Origin: a bacterium
GTDB taxonomy: Bacteria; Desulfobacterota; S145-22
DNA length: 36,335 bases
NCBI GenBank assembly: GCA_029934085.1
Contig: JAOZMY010000003.1
Coordinates: 1-36,335 of the forward strand
Direction: 5' to 3'
Below the pieces are notes generated by a model. That model worked only from the letters and a program-made list of their open reading frames with translations, ran no database searches and was not told where the DNA came from. This document shows positions 1 to 8,811 of the stretch, one piece after another; the first letter of the stretch is position 1; each line of letters opens with the position of its first letter. The translations under genes and the position numbers were made by a program.

Positions 1-17
1 AAAAAGAGATGTTCCAT
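1..17 (-). CDS. 5' end of an unidentified gene running off the left edge
   Basis: Reading leftwards, an ATG at 17-15 is followed by codons for E-H-L-F before the window ends. It is preceded by a purine-rich Shine-Dalgarno-like AAGGA about five bases upstream and by a strong sigma70-type promoter (46-73). Only five codons are visible, so the product cannot be named. The combination of promoter, ribosome binding site and ATG at normal spacing is the sole support. Confidence 0.4.
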
Positions 18-45
18 ATCGTTCCTTTTTTAGAATTTTGCAGAA

Positions 46-73
46 ATTATACTTTAATAGGCGGAAATGTAAA
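46..73 (-). promoter_or_regulatory. sigma70-type promoter for the gene at the left edge
   Basis: On the minus strand TTTACA (73-68), a 16-base spacer and a perfect TATAAT (51-46) form a promoter just downstream of the rarA stop codon. Transcription would begin near position 39, about 20 bases before the ATG at 17. The match is 5/6 and 6/6 to consensus. Confidence 0.55.
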
Positions 74-92
74 GGGAAACCAGGGGGCAGGA

Positions 93-1415
93 TTACTTTT
101 TTTTCTTGGCTGTGCGCAGGCTCTTCCAGTGCTCGAGGCGTTTCCGAATCTTCTCCTCGTAGCCTGCTTTTTTGGGGCGGTAGAAGGATTTTTTCGCAAG
201 GCCTTCCGGGAGATAGGTTTGATCCACGACACCGTCGGGGTCATCGTGGGGGTAGAGGTATTCCTTCCCGTATCCCAGGGCCTTCATCAAGCGGGTCGGG
301 GCGTTTCTCAGGTGAAAAGGGACAGGAAGGGCGCCGGTTGTCTGGATTTCACGGAGAACTTCTCCGTAGGCCTTGTAGATGGCGTTGCTCTTTGGGGCAC
401 AGGCCAGATAGATAGCGGCCTGCGCAAGGGCCAGTTCTCCCTCTGGGGAACCGAGGAAACGGTAGGATTCCATCGCCTGGGTGGCGATGAGCAGGGCCAT
501 GGGGTCGGCATTCCCGATGTCCTCCGTGGCGAAGCGGATCATGCGGCGGGCGATGTAGAGGGGATCCTCTCCAGCGGCCAGCATTCGCGCAAGCCAGTAA
601 AGGGCCGCATCGGGGTCGCTTCCGCGAAGGCTTTTGTGGAGGGCGGAGATGAGGTTGTAGTGTTCCTCCCCTGCCTTGTCGTATAGAAGGGTTTCGCGGC
701 GGATGGCCTCTTTCGCAGCCTCCGTGTCGATCACGCGGTTCCCCTCTTCATCAGGAGGGGTGGACAGAACCAGGCCTTCCAGCAGATTCAGGGCGATCCG
801 CGCGTCCCCGTCACAAATCTCGCTGATATGAGTCAAAATGGTGTCGTCAACGTGGGGTTGATACGCCGCCAGGCCTCTTTCTTCGTCAGAGAGGGCCCGT
901 TCGAGGAGTTGCTTGATCTGCTCGGGCTTGAGCGGCTTCAGTACAACGATCTTGGCTCGAGATCTCAAAGGAGGGATGACCTCAAAGGAGGGATTTTCCG
1001 TCGTCGCGCCGATGAGGATAAAGGTTCCATCCTCCACGTAAGGGAGAAAGGCGTCTTGCTGGGATTTAGAGAAACGATGGATCTCGTCCACGAAGAGGAG
1101 GGTCTTCTTTTTTTGTGACGCCCAGAGATCCTTCGCCTCTTTTGCCGCGTTGCGGATGTCTTTCACTCCTGAGAATACCGCGCTCAGGGTGATGAAATGA
1201 CCCTTGAGATGCTCCACGATGAGAAAGGCGAGAGTCGTTTTCCCGCTCCCCGGGGGTCCCCAAAGGATCATGGAGCGGATTTGACCCGCCGTGAGCTGTT
1301 TCCGGAAGGCGGCATTGGGGGCAAGGATATGTTCCTGACCGACCATTTCCGAAAAAGAGCGTGGCCGCATCCGCTCTGCAAGGGGGATGTGCTCAAGGGG
1401 GGATTCGGGGGTCAT
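93..1415 (-). CDS. rarA: replication-associated recombination protein A (RarA/MgsA), AAA+ ATPase
   Basis: RarA is a cytosolic AAA+ ATPase of the clamp-loader branch that acts at stalled replication forks, with SSB as known partner. Of 440 residues, Walker A GPPGSGKTT lies near residue 53, Walker B LLFVDEIHRF near 106, sensor 1 GATTENPSF near 136 and an RSR arginine-finger motif near 151. The C-terminal part has the family signature FATEDIGNADP. Length and motifs are typical. The frame is open up to 1514, but the extra 33 residues are basic, lie inside pgsA and do not look like RarA, so the ATG at 1415 is taken. That ATG is 8 bases after the pgsA stop and has no clear Shine-Dalgarno, which suggests translational coupling as third gene of the slt-pgsA-rarA operon. 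Confidence 0.95.
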   Translation of the reverse strand: MTPESPLEHIPLAERMRPRSFSEMVGQEHILAPNAAFRKQLTAGQIRSMILWGPPGSGKTTLAFLIVEHLKGHFITLSAVFSGVKDIRNAAKEAKDLWASQKKKTLLFVDEIHRFSKSQQDAFLPYVEDGTFILIGATTENPSFEVIPPLRSRAKIVVLKPLKPEQIKQLLERALSDEERGLAAYQPHVDDTILTHISEICDGDARIALNLLEGLVLSTPPDEEGNRVIDTEAAKEAIRRETLLYDKAGEEHYNLISALHKSLRGSDPDAALYWLARMLAAGEDPLYIARRMIRFATEDIGNADPMALLIATQAMESYRFLGSPEGELALAQAAIYLACAPKSNAIYKAYGEVLREIQTTGALPVPFHLRNAPTRLMKALGYGKEYLYPHDDPDGVVDQTYLPEGLAKKSFYRPKKAGYEEKIRKRLEHWKSLRTAKKKK

Positions 1416-1423
1416 GATGGAGA

Positions 1424-2002
1424 TCAGGGTTCGGGATTTTGAGAAAGGGCCTCTTTGAAGAAGCGGACGAAGTAGTCGGCGCCGGACCAGACCGTCATGA
1501 TAAGGGCGATCCAAAGGAAGATCATGCCCAGCCGTTCGATGGGAAGGGAGAGGTAGTCGTAGTGGAGGATGAGGAGATTCGTAGCGATGGATTGGCTCAG
1601 GGCCTTATATTTCCCGAGCCGACTGGCCGAGATGATGATATTTTCCGTGGCCGCGATCCCTCTAAGGCCGGTCACGGCGATCTCTCGGCCGATGATGATC
1701 GTCACGATCCAGGTTGGCGCGCGGTTCAGGCCGATGAGCATGATCAGGGCGGAGGTTAGCAGGAGCTTGTCCGCCAGAGGATCGAGAAAACGCCCCAGGC
1801 GGGTGACGATTTTCATCCGTCGCGCGAGGTATCCGTCCACGATGTCCGTTAAGGAAGCGAGTAGGTAAAGAAGGGCCGCGAAGAAGCTGGGTAGTTTTGC
1901 GGGAAAGAAGAGGAGAACCACGATCACGGGGATGACGGCGATCCTCGCGAGTGTGAGGCGATTGGCAAGGTTCCAAAGTTTTTCAGGTGGATACGTTTTC
2001 AA
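1424..2002 (-). CDS. pgsA: CDP-diacylglycerol--glycerol-3-phosphate 3-phosphatidyltransferase
   Basis: This integral membrane enzyme transfers phosphatidyl from CDP-diacylglycerol to sn-glycerol 3-phosphate, the committed step to phosphatidylglycerol and cardiolipin. The 192-residue protein carries the full CDP-alcohol phosphotransferase motif D-G-x2-A-R-x8-G-x3-D-x3-D, seen as DGYLARR followed by GRFLDPLAD. Several hydrophobic segments follow (for example ALIMLIGL and GMIFLWIALIMTVW). Length is normal for PgsA rather than for phosphatidylserine or choline-type homologues. It starts 5 bases after the transglycosylase stop, so it is the second gene of the operon. The assignment to the glycerol-phosphate branch rests on overall resemblance (N-terminal NLANRLTLARI); substrate was not tested. 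Confidence 0.93.
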   Translation of the reverse strand: MKTYPPEKLWNLANRLTLARIAVIPVIVVLLFFPAKLPSFFAALLYLLASLTDIVDGYLARRMKIVTRLGRFLDPLADKLLLTSALIMLIGLNRAPTWIVTIIIGREIAVTGLRGIAATENIIISASRLGKYKALSQSIATNLLILHYDYLSLPIERLGMIFLWIALIMTVWSGADYFVRFFKEALSQNPEP

Positions 2003-2007
2003 GGGAT

Positions 2008-2622
2008 CTACCGATACATCCGGTAATAGGTCAGGACTTTCTTGATATAGTCTTTCGTCTCTCTGTAGGGGGGGACCTTCCCATACTGGTCCACGCGGTT
2101 TGGGCCGGCGTTATAGGCGGCGAGGGAAAGGGAAAGATCACCGTTGAACTTCTTAAGGAGCATTTTGAGATATTGTACACCGGCCCGGATATTCTCTTCA
2201 GGATCGAAGACGTCTTGAACGGAGAGGTCTCGGGCCGTTTCAGGCATAAGTTGCATCAACCCCTGAGCCCCCTTCTTGGATACGGCGTAGGGGTTGAAAT
2301 CGGACTCTGCGTGGATGACCGCCTTGATAAGGGCCTTGCTTACCCCGTATTTTTTTGCATATCTGTTGATGAGGGGCTCATACTTGGCGGGGTTCCTCGT
2401 ATAGGCCCGGAGCACGGTCCTGGCGCTGGACTCTCTATCCCGTATGTACAGTTTGTATTTGTTACTGGTTGGAACGTTGGTGAAGTGATAGACTCCGTTG
2501 GCGTCTACCATGACGTAGATCCCAGAAAGGACCGGGAGGGGCAAGAAAACCATGATTGCGAAGAGGCCGGCACAAGCCAATCCTTTTATCCTGTTCGTTT
2601 TGATATCTTTACCTTTACCCAT
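2008..2622 (-). CDS. secreted lytic transglycosylase, SLT domain
   Basis: The 204-residue protein is predicted to cleave peptidoglycan glycan strands in the periplasm, releasing 1,6-anhydro-muropeptides. An N-terminal hydrophobic segment (GLFAIMVFLPLPVL, about residues 20-33) acts as signal peptide or anchor. A short beta-rich part follows (YVMVDANGVYHFTNVP), like the DUF4124 element often fused to such enzymes. The SLT domain covers about residues 85-200, with the catalytic Glu in HAESDF, then SKKGAQGLMQLMPETA and the AYNAGP motif. It is the first gene of the operon and sits behind a good promoter at 2663-2690. No strong Shine-Dalgarno is visible before the ATG, so a slightly different start is possible. 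MltC/Slt-type subclass was not resolved. Confidence 0.9.
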   Translation of the reverse strand: MGKGKDIKTNRIKGLACAGLFAIMVFLPLPVLSGIYVMVDANGVYHFTNVPTSNKYKLYIRDRESSARTVLRAYTRNPAKYEPLINRYAKKYGVSKALIKAVIHAESDFNPYAVSKKGAQGLMQLMPETARDLSVQDVFDPEENIRAGVQYLKMLLKKFNGDLSLSLAAYNAGPNRVDQYGKVPPYRETKDYIKKVLTYYRMYR

Positions 2623-2662
2623 TTTTTGTTTGGAAACAAGGTCAAAATTCTATTTTGCAACA

Positions 2663-2690
2663 AATATACGCAATTAAACGCTTTTGTCAA
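2663..2690 (-). promoter_or_regulatory. sigma70-type promoter of the slt-pgsA-rarA operon
   Basis: Minus-strand TTGACA (2690-2685), a 16-base spacer and TATATT (2668-2663) give a 6/6 and 5/6 match. The predicted start near 2656 leaves a leader of roughly 34 bases. It is divergent from the kinase promoter at 2739-2767. Confidence 0.65.
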
Positions 2691-2713
2691 TATGGGATGG
2701 TCATGATTTTGTG

Positions 2714-2731
2714 CCAAATCAAGCGATTTGG
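2714..2731. promoter_or_regulatory. 18-base palindrome between divergent promoters, candidate operator
   Basis: CCAAATC (2714-2720), AAGC and GATTTGG (2725-2731) form a perfect inverted repeat with 7-base arms. It lies between the two outward-facing -35 boxes (2690 and 2739), a classical place for a shared operator. No T-run follows, so a terminator role is unlikely. The cognate regulator is not identifiable from the window. Confidence 0.45.
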
Positions 2732-2738
2732 ACTTTGA

Positions 2739-2767
2739 TTGAAAAATCTTTCACTTTATTTTATCAT
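2739..2767 (+). promoter_or_regulatory. sigma70-type promoter of the sensor kinase pair
   Basis: TTGAAA (2739-2744), a 17-base spacer and TATCAT (2762-2767) match consensus at 5/6 in each box. The predicted start near 2774 gives a leader of about 39 bases before the ATG at 2813. Confidence 0.6.
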
Positions 2768-2812
2768 AATGTGCGAATTGGTGTAATCATTAGAGGTATA
2801 AAGGGATTTTAA

Positions 2813-4300
2813 ATGTCTTCAGGGTCATTTTGGGTGCTCGTTCAGACGCCCGTCAAGCGTGAAGCCCAGGAGAATGCCTTCCACTTCGACAAGCGAGACA
2901 TGGCGTTAGGCCTATTTGGGGATGGGACGTTTGTCGATGGCGACGAGACGTTTCTGAGCCTTTTGGGGAAACCTTCCTATCCCGTGAAACTTGAAGAGGT
3001 CTTTAACCCCGAACATACGAAGATGCTGTTGCAGGTTTTTTCTGAACCTGCGTCGCCGGCCCTGTATTTCGAAGTGGAAAGGCGGGGTGAGAGGTACACG
3101 GTGTCTACCTTTCGGTCTACAACCGACAAGGATCGATATTTTTGGTTGGTGGTGGACAAAACGAGCCATCCGACGGGAAAACCAATCGTGGGATTCGAAC
3201 AACGCTATCGTCGCCTGTTCGAAAACCTCAAAGATGCCGTGTTTGCCAGTACCGTCGAGGGGAGATTTATCGATATCAATCCTGCCGGCGTGGAGATGCT
3301 GGGCTATAGCTCGAAGGAAGAGGTGTTGAAATTAAACATCCTGACGGATTTATACTACTATCCCGAGGATCGTTTGAAATACCAGGAAATCATCGCGAGG
3401 CAGGGGTATGTGAGGGATTATGAGGTTGTGTTCAAGAAGAAAGACAAGACCCCTCTCTTTGTCTCCATGTCGAATATCGCCGTTTATGATGAGGAGCGAA
3501 AGGTCCTGGGATATGAGGGAATCTTCCGAGACCTAACCCGTCAGAAGCAGATCGAGGAAGAGCTCAAGCGCAAGAATGCACAGTTGGAATCGTATGTGTA
3601 TACCGTCTCCCACGACTTAAAGTCCCCCGTCATTGCCATACAGGGCTTTTCCCGTCTTTTGATGAGACGCTATCGAGACGTGCTGGACAAGAAAGGCGTG
3701 GAACTTTTAGAACGGATTATGGGAATTTCTAAGCGAATAGAGAAGATGATTATGGATCTTCTTGCCTATTCAAAGGCAGAGAAAGATGCCGTGGGAGAGT
3801 TTGAATTTATCGATACGTATCAGGTCGTCCAGTCCATCATTGAGGAGTTGAAGTTGAAATGGGAGGGACATCCTGTTACATTTAATGTGAGTGAGGGGCT
3901 GCCGGAGATTCTTTTTCACCCCGGGAGCTTCAGGCAGATCATGTCGAACCTTATCGACAATGCCATCAAATATAGTCGGCAGTCGCCCTCATCGGTTGTG
4001 ACCATCGACTGTTGGATTGAGGACGGTTCTGTGGTATTTTCGGTAAAGGACAATGGCATCGGCATTGACCCAACCCTGCAAGATAAGATATTTGATGTCT
4101 TTGAAAGGGGAGAAGCTCCGGAGGAGATTGAAGGAACAGGAATCGGATTGAGCATCATCAAGCGGATTATTGAAACCCATCATGGGAAGATCTGGCTTGA
4201 TTCGGAGAAAGGTAAAGGGACAACCTTCTACGTGCGGTTGCCGGTTCGCACGTTGAAGAGGAAAGAGACCGCTTCCCACCGAGATGGTGCGCTTATGTGA
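2813..4300 (+). CDS. cytoplasmic PAS-domain sensor histidine kinase
   Basis: The 495-residue protein has no membrane segment and should sense an intracellular signal. Residues 1-120 resemble a weak, divergent sensory domain. A clear PAS domain covers about 132-245 (RLFENLKDAVFAS to YEGIFRDLTRQKQ), followed by a short coiled coil. The dimerisation domain carries the phospho-accepting His267 in YTVSHDLKSP. The ATPase domain shows the N box NLIDNAIKYS (379-388), G1 DNGIGID (413-419) and G2 GTGIGLSI (441-448). All catalytic boxes are intact, so it is expected to be active. AAGGG lies 8 bases before the ATG. It is followed after 21 bases by the hybrid kinase, with which it is probably co-transcribed; no separate response regulator with an output domain is adjacent. 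Confidence 0.92.
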   Translation: MSSGSFWVLVQTPVKREAQENAFHFDKRDMALGLFGDGTFVDGDETFLSLLGKPSYPVKLEEVFNPEHTKMLLQVFSEPASPALYFEVERRGERYTVSTFRSTTDKDRYFWLVVDKTSHPTGKPIVGFEQRYRRLFENLKDAVFASTVEGRFIDINPAGVEMLGYSSKEEVLKLNILTDLYYYPEDRLKYQEIIARQGYVRDYEVVFKKKDKTPLFVSMSNIAVYDEERKVLGYEGIFRDLTRQKQIEEELKRKNAQLESYVYTVSHDLKSPVIAIQGFSRLLMRRYRDVLDKKGVELLERIMGISKRIEKMIMDLLAYSKAEKDAVGEFEFIDTYQVVQSIIEELKLKWEGHPVTFNVSEGLPEILFHPGSFRQIMSNLIDNAIKYSRQSPSSVVTIDCWIEDGSVVFSVKDNGIGIDPTLQDKIFDVFERGEAPEEIEGTGIGLSIIKRIIETHHGKIWLDSEKGKGTTFYVRLPVRTLKRKETASHRDGALM

Positions 4301-4321
4301 GGTTGTCCGGTTGAGAGGGTT

Positions 4322-6283
4322 GTGGAAAGTCGCATAAAAATTTTTAGGAACTACCTGCGGGCCCTGATCCAGGCGGTTTTTCCGTCTGAACCTTGGTTTA
4401 TTCTCCTCTTTTCTCAAATAGGCGTCAGAGAGACCCATAGGATTTTCCTGTCGTTTCCTTTTGAAGAGAACTTTTTGACCGACAAGATGACAACGTATCT
4501 CCTCCCGAAACTCCCTAAGGATATGTCAGCCCCCGTGTATCGTCGGGATCTCGTTCCTGATTTTTCTGTTTCCTCGGTCAACGTGAAATACGATATCACG
4601 GCGCCCATCTCCTACAATGGTCGCCAGATAGGCCTTTTCTGGGTGGGAACCTATGACTGGAACGGTTTCATGACGCTTCAGAGGAAGACGGTTATCCACC
4701 TTGCCGCACTTATCGGGTTTATGCTGGGGGTCTTTGCGCAGTCGGAGATGCAGGAACAGGATCTCATCGCATCAGAGATACGTTTCCGGGATTTGGTTCG
4801 CCATCTGGATGATGCCGTCTTTGTGGCGGAGAACGATCGCCTTGTCTATGTCAATCCCTCCTTGAGCGCGCTTTTTGCCTCCCCGGAGTCGGAAATCCTC
4901 GGGAAGTCCCTTCAGGAATGGATATATCCTGATGATGTGGAGGCTTTTAAACTCAGGTGGAAGCGTCTGCTGTATGGCGAGCCCTTTCCCCAGGACTATG
5001 AGATCAGGTTCAGGAACAAAGAGGGGGAAACTCGACAATGTCTCCTGACCCTTCGTAGGATGCCCTCTACGAAAGAGCCCGTTATCTTAGGGACCCTAAA
5101 GGACGTTACGGGGCTTAAGAATATCTGGAACGGTCTGTACGAGGCGAAGAAGAAGGAGGCCATTGGGACCCTGGCGGGAGGTATGGCCCACGATTTTAAC
5201 AATATCTTGGGAAGCATCCTTGGGTACGCCTCCCTGATCAAGCGTGAGGTCTCCACGGGCGAGAAACTCTATCACTATGCGGATGGTATCGAACAGTCTT
5301 CCAACCGGGCCGCCAAGCTGATTCAGCAGCTTTTGGGATTTTCCTTCAAAGGACGATACAAGGAAATCCCCTTTGTGTTACAGGGAACCCTCCAGGATCT
5401 AAAGGAAATCCTCGAAAACATGGTGGATCCGTCCATAGAGATTGTCCTTCAAATGGCGCGGGAGCCCCTGATGATCCTTGGGGATATGGATCAGGTTCAC
5501 CAATCGCTGTTGAATGTTTGTTTGAACGCCAAGGATGCCATGCCGGAAGGGGGTGTCCTCAAACTCGGCCTCTCAAAACGGTGGATCCCTGCGGCAAAGA
5601 CCTCTTTGAACCAGAAGCTGTTCCCTGGTGTCTATGCCCAGGTAACCATTGAAGACACGGGATGCGGCATGCATAAGGGGGTCTTGGAAAAGATATTCGA
5701 TCCCTTTTTTACGACCAAAGAGGTGGGCAACGGTGTCGGTCTGGGCCTGTCCATGACATATGGGATTGTCAAGAGTCACGGTGGATTCATTGAGGTGGAG
5801 AGCACTCCCGGGAAGGGGAGCCTTTTCAAGATTTGTTTCCCCCTTTACGAGGGGGCGTCCGAGTTACCTGAGGATCAGGACTTTGATCCCGCCTTTTTAG
5901 GGAAGGGGGAATGGATTCTTGTGGTGGATGACGATGAAGAGTTCCGAAATAGGTTGAGAGAGATCCTGGCGAGCCATGGGTATCATGTGCGTCTCGCAGA
6001 AAATGGGGAAGAGGCCGTCAGGCTCTATAGAGAGGCCTTTCCCTTTACCACCTTTCATCTCGTTCTCCTCGATATGTCCATGCCTGTCATGGGTGGGGAG
6101 GAGACCTTTTGGGAGCTCAAGCGAATTGACCCCGATGTGACGGTGGTCTTGATGACCGGGTTTGCCTTGGACGGGGATGTGCGAGACCTCCTTCAGTCAG
6201 GGGTCCCCGGTTATATCCAAAAACCCTTCAAGACAAGCAGCCTTCTGAGGGCGGTTCGGACGACGCTGGATCTAAACGGATAA
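4322..6283 (+). CDS. hybrid sensor histidine kinase with PAS and C-terminal receiver domain
   Basis: The 653-residue protein begins with a region of about 145 residues whose end ([16 protein letters not shown]) resembles a GAF-type domain. A PAS domain follows at about 152-265. The HisKA domain has His290 in GGMAHDFNN, the NtrB-like form. The ATPase domain has [10 protein letters not shown] (402-411), EDTGCGM (444-450), the F box DPFFTTK (460-466) and GVGLGLS (471-477). A receiver domain from about 531 carries the acidic pair Asp536/Asp537, phospho-acceptor Asp584 in LLDMSMP, Thr612 and Lys634. It could pass phosphate internally and on to an unlinked partner. The start is GTG at 4322, the only candidate that keeps the N-terminal domain; a GAGAGGG sits unusually close to it. 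Its last 12 bases overlap the end of korC on the other strand. Confidence 0.92.
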   Translation: MESRIKIFRNYLRALIQAVFPSEPWFILLFSQIGVRETHRIFLSFPFEENFLTDKMTTYLLPKLPKDMSAPVYRRDLVPDFSVSSVNVKYDITAPISYNGRQIGLFWVGTYDWNGFMTLQRKTVIHLAALIGFMLGVFAQSEMQEQDLIASEIRFRDLVRHLDDAVFVAENDRLVYVNPSLSALFASPESEILGKSLQEWIYPDDVEAFKLRWKRLLYGEPFPQDYEIRFRNKEGETRQCLLTLRRMPSTKEPVILGTLKDVTGLKNIWNGLYEAKKKEAIGTLAGGMAHDFNNILGSILGYASLIKREVSTGEKLYHYADGIEQSSNRAAKLIQQLLGFSFKGRYKEIPFVLQGTLQDLKEILENMVDPSIEIVLQMAREPLMILGDMDQVHQSLLNVCLNAKDAMPEGGVLKLGLSKRWIPAAKTSLNQKLFPGVYAQVTIEDTGCGMHKGVLEKIFDPFFTTKEVGNGVGLGLSMTYGIVKSHGGFIEVESTPGKGSLFKICFPLYEGASELPEDQDFDPAFLGKGEWILVVDDDEEFRNRLREILASHGYHVRLAENGEEAVRLYREAFPFTTFHLVLLDMSMPVMGGEETFWELKRIDPDVTVVLMTGFALDGDVRDLLQSGVPGYIQKPFKTSSLLRAVRTTLDLNG

Positions 6284-6829
6284 ACGTTTTACCCTTTCCG
6301 CCGCCTTTTTGCCTTCCTCTATCCCGATACTCAGCGCTTTTTTGTTCAGATCCGCGCTCCAGGGGGGAACCCGTTTCAAAACGGCCTCTGTGAGGGAGGA
6401 GACCTTTACGATCTTGGAGATCTCTGCGATGGCCCCGATGGCGATGATATTAGCCACAAAGGCCTTTCCCAGTTCTTCCTTAGCCAGTCGTGTGAAAGGG
6501 ATCTGATAGGCCTGGTTCGTGGGAACCTGGTGGACCAGAGAGCTATCCACGATGAGGAGCCCATCTTTTTTCAGGTCGAGATAGTATTCATCACACGATT
6601 TCTGGTTCATGCAGAGGAGAAGGTCGAGACGATTGGCCTTAGGGTAGTAGATGGTCTCGTCGCTGATGATGACCTCGGATTTGCTCGCGCCGCCTCGGGC
6701 CTCGGGACCGTAACTCTGTGTCTGGACAACATTTTTCCCGTCGTAAATCCCGGCGGCCTCCGCGAGGATGATTCCAATGAGGATCAGTCCCTGGCCACCT
6801 GAACCGGATAATCTTACTTCGTAACGCAT
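6272..6829 (-). CDS. korC: 2-oxoacid:ferredoxin oxidoreductase, gamma subunit
   Basis: The 185-residue subunit belongs to the pyruvate/ketoisovalerate oxidoreductase gamma family, which contributes to the coenzyme A-dependent, ferredoxin-reducing oxidative decarboxylation of 2-oxoacids. The N-terminus MRYEVRLSGSGGQGLILIG and the stretch QSYGPEARGGASKSEVIIS are the family hallmarks. It is the last gene of korD-korA-korB-korC, 12 bases after korB. Its end overlaps the hybrid kinase tail to tail by 12 bases, and there is no room for a conventional terminator between them. 2-oxoglutarate is the likely substrate from subunit order and resemblance, but a branched-chain or other 2-oxoacid cannot be excluded. 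Confidence 0.88.
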   Translation of the reverse strand: MRYEVRLSGSGGQGLILIGIILAEAAGIYDGKNVVQTQSYGPEARGGASKSEVIISDETIYYPKANRLDLLLCMNQKSCDEYYLDLKKDGLLIVDSSLVHQVPTNQAYQIPFTRLAKEELGKAFVANIIAIGAIAEISKIVKVSSLTEAVLKRVPPWSADLNKKALSIGIEEGKKAAERVKRLSV

Positions 6830-6841
6830 CTGTTTTCTCCT

Positions 6842-7675
6842 TTACGCCAGTCCCTTGGCTCTTTCTCTTACCTTTTCGTATTCTTCCTCGTAAACGGGCA
6901 GGTCTTTGTCGACGAGGATCCCCGTGATGATTTTATCCTTCAACTCTTCGGGAGACATCTTGGCGGCCTTTTCAACTGGGATGGAGTTGTCCCGCTGCCA
7001 TTTCAACATGTCGACGGCCGATCCCAACTTGTTCTGGCGTCCATACTGGACATGGCAGTGCGTGACAACCTCCACGACGCTGAAGCCCTTTTTGAGGATC
7101 GCCTTTTCGATGAGATTGTCCAGCAGCTTGGCGTTGTATACCGTTTGCCTGCCGACAAAGACGGCCCCCGCAGTTACGGCCAACTCGGAAATCTTGAAAG
7201 CCTGCTCGATACTGTTGTAAACGGCCGTGGAGGCCCGCATTCCATAGGGTGTGGTAGGGGAGTATTGTCCACCCGTCATCCCGTAGATACTGTTATTGAG
7301 GATGATGGCTGTGATATCGATGTTCCGGCGGGCGGCATGGATAAAATGATTCCCCCCGATCGCCATGCTGTCACCGTCTCCCATGATGGTGATCACGTTG
7401 AGCGATGGTTTTGCCAGCTTGACGCCCGTAGCGTAGGTCAAGGCGCGGCCATGAGTGGTATGAAGGGTGTTGAAATCCACGTAAACGGGGAGCCGGCCGG
7501 AACACCCGATCCCGGAAACGAGAACGATATCATCTTTTGAAAGTCCCGTCTTGTCGATGGCGCGGATGAGCGATCCCAGCAGGATCCCGTTGCCGCAGCC
7601 TGGACACCAGACGTGCGGGAATTTCTTGTCGTGTCGAAGATAGTTATGAATGAGTCTCGTATACTCAGGCATCAA
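6842..7675 (-). CDS. korB: 2-oxoacid:ferredoxin oxidoreductase, beta subunit (thiamine diphosphate binding)
   Basis: The 277-residue subunit binds thiamine diphosphate and magnesium. WCPGCGNG near residue 23 supplies the conserved Cys pair of the family. GDGDSMAIGGNHF (about 98-110) and NNSIYGMTGGQ (about 127-137) form the TPP/Mg motif GDG...NN. SPTTPYGMRAST follows, as in KorB proteins. The length fits the separate KorB subunit rather than fused pyruvate:ferredoxin oxidoreductases. Its ATG overlaps the korA stop by 4 bases (7672-7675), which points to coupled translation. It works in the cytoplasm with alpha, gamma and delta subunits. Confidence 0.93.
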   Translation of the reverse strand: MMPEYTRLIHNYLRHDKKFPHVWCPGCGNGILLGSLIRAIDKTGLSKDDIVLVSGIGCSGRLPVYVDFNTLHTTHGRALTYATGVKLAKPSLNVITIMGDGDSMAIGGNHFIHAARRNIDITAIILNNSIYGMTGGQYSPTTPYGMRASTAVYNSIEQAFKISELAVTAGAVFVGRQTVYNAKLLDNLIEKAILKKGFSVVEVVTHCHVQYGRQNKLGSAVDMLKWQRDNSIPVEKAAKMSPEELKDKIITGILVDKDLPVYEEEYEKVRERAKGLA

Positions 7676-8811
7676 TAGACCTCCTTGAGTTTTCGTAAGA
7701 TGTCATCCGGTGTAATGACCTGTCCATCCACGCGGTTGAGGGTGATAATCCGGGCATAGCCTTGGTCCACGCGTTTTACCTCACGGGAGTATTGCCCCAT
7801 ATTCATTTCAGGAATGATAACGGCGCGGACGTTTTTGAGGATCTCTTCAACCGCCCCCCGCATGAAGGGCCAGATGGTGATGGGGCGAAAAACCCCAACC
7901 TTTTGACCTTTCTCGCGGGCGAGGATCGCGGCCTGCTTCGCGGATCGTGCCACGGAGCCATAAGAAATAATGGCGACCTCGGCATCGTCCATCAGGAAAT
8001 ATTCCCCCTCCTGAATATAGGGGAGTCCTTTGTCGATTTTCCTGTGAAGTCTGTGTATGAAGGCGTCCACTTCGTCCGGCCTCGATGTGGGGAAGCCCCG
8101 AACGTCATGAACCAAACCGGTAACATGGTAGCGATATCCGTCACCAAAAGCGGACATGGGGGGAACCCCGATGCTGTTATCTTCATAGGGGATATACCAG
8201 TCCGGAGGGACGTTGGGCCGGACGCGCTCGATGATTTCAAGGGACTCCGCGGGAGGTAGTGTGATCTTTTCGCGCATGTGGGCGATGACTTCGTCCGTGG
8301 TCAAAATTACGGGGACACGGTAGCGCTCCGAGAGGTTGAAGGCCTTGATGGTGGCGTAAAAGCACTCCTCGACGGAATGGGGGCAGAGAACGATAATGGG
8401 GTGGTCTCCGTGGGTGCCCCAGCGGGACTGCATGATATCTCCCTGGGCCGGATTCGTTGGGAGACCGGTGCTGGGACCGCCCCGCATGATGTTGACCACC
8501 ACACAGGGAACCTCTGTGATACAGGCGAATCCAATGTTTTCCTGCATGAGGGAAAATCCAGGCCCGCTTGTCGCCGTCATCGATTTGACGCCTGTGAGGG
8601 AGGCCCCGATAATAGCGCCCATGCTTCCGATTTCATCTTCCATCTGGACGAAGGTTCCGTCCACCATGGGCATTTTCACGGACATCCCTTCCGCGATTTC
8701 CGTGGCGGGCGTGATGGGGTAGCCTGCGAAAAAACGGCATCCGGCGGCGATTGCCCCTTCGACGATGGCTTCGTTTCCTTGAAGAAGAAGTGGTTGGTTT
8801 GTATTACCCAT
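7672..8811 (-). CDS. korA: 2-oxoacid:ferredoxin oxidoreductase, alpha subunit
   Basis: The 379-residue alpha subunit holds the pyrimidine-binding domain of the 2-oxoacid oxidoreductase. LLQGNEAIVEGAIAAGCRFF followed by GYPITPATEI is the family N-terminus. QMEDEIGSMGAIIGASLTG and TSGPGFSLM supply the cofactor-facing parts, and the second domain (IIPEMNMGQYSREV) is typical of KorA. An upstream ATG at 8835 is in frame, but the ATG at 8811 has AAGGAGG 8 bases ahead, so it is preferred. This start overlaps the korD stop by 8 bases. The protein is a separate alpha subunit without the fused gamma domain found in some lineages; here gamma is encoded by korC. Confidence 0.93.
   Translation of the reverse strand: MGNTNQPLLLQGNEAIVEGAIAAGCRFFAGYPITPATEIAEGMSVKMPMVDGTFVQMEDEIGSMGAIIGASLTGVKSMTATSGPGFSLMQENIGFACITEVPCVVVNIMRGGPSTGLPTNPAQGDIMQSRWGTHGDHPIIVLCPHSVEECFYATIKAFNLSERYRVPVILTTDEVIAHMREKITLPPAESLEIIERVRPNVPPDWYIPYEDNSIGVPPMSAFGDGYRYHVTGLVHDVRGFPTSRPDEVDAFIHRLHRKIDKGLPYIQEGEYFLMDDAEVAIISYGSVARSAKQAAILAREKGQKVGVFRPITIWPFMRGAVEEILKNVRAVIIPEMNMGQYSREVKRVDQGYARIITLNRVDGQVITPDDILRKLKEVY

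Noticed and set aside
1416-1514. N-terminal extension of rarA
   Set aside because: The 33 extra residues fall within pgsA, are unusually Arg-rich and do not resemble the RarA N-terminus.
4692-4700. DnaA-box-like TTATCCACC
   Set aside because: A single near match inside the hybrid kinase coding sequence, with no cluster of boxes and no AT-rich unwinding element.
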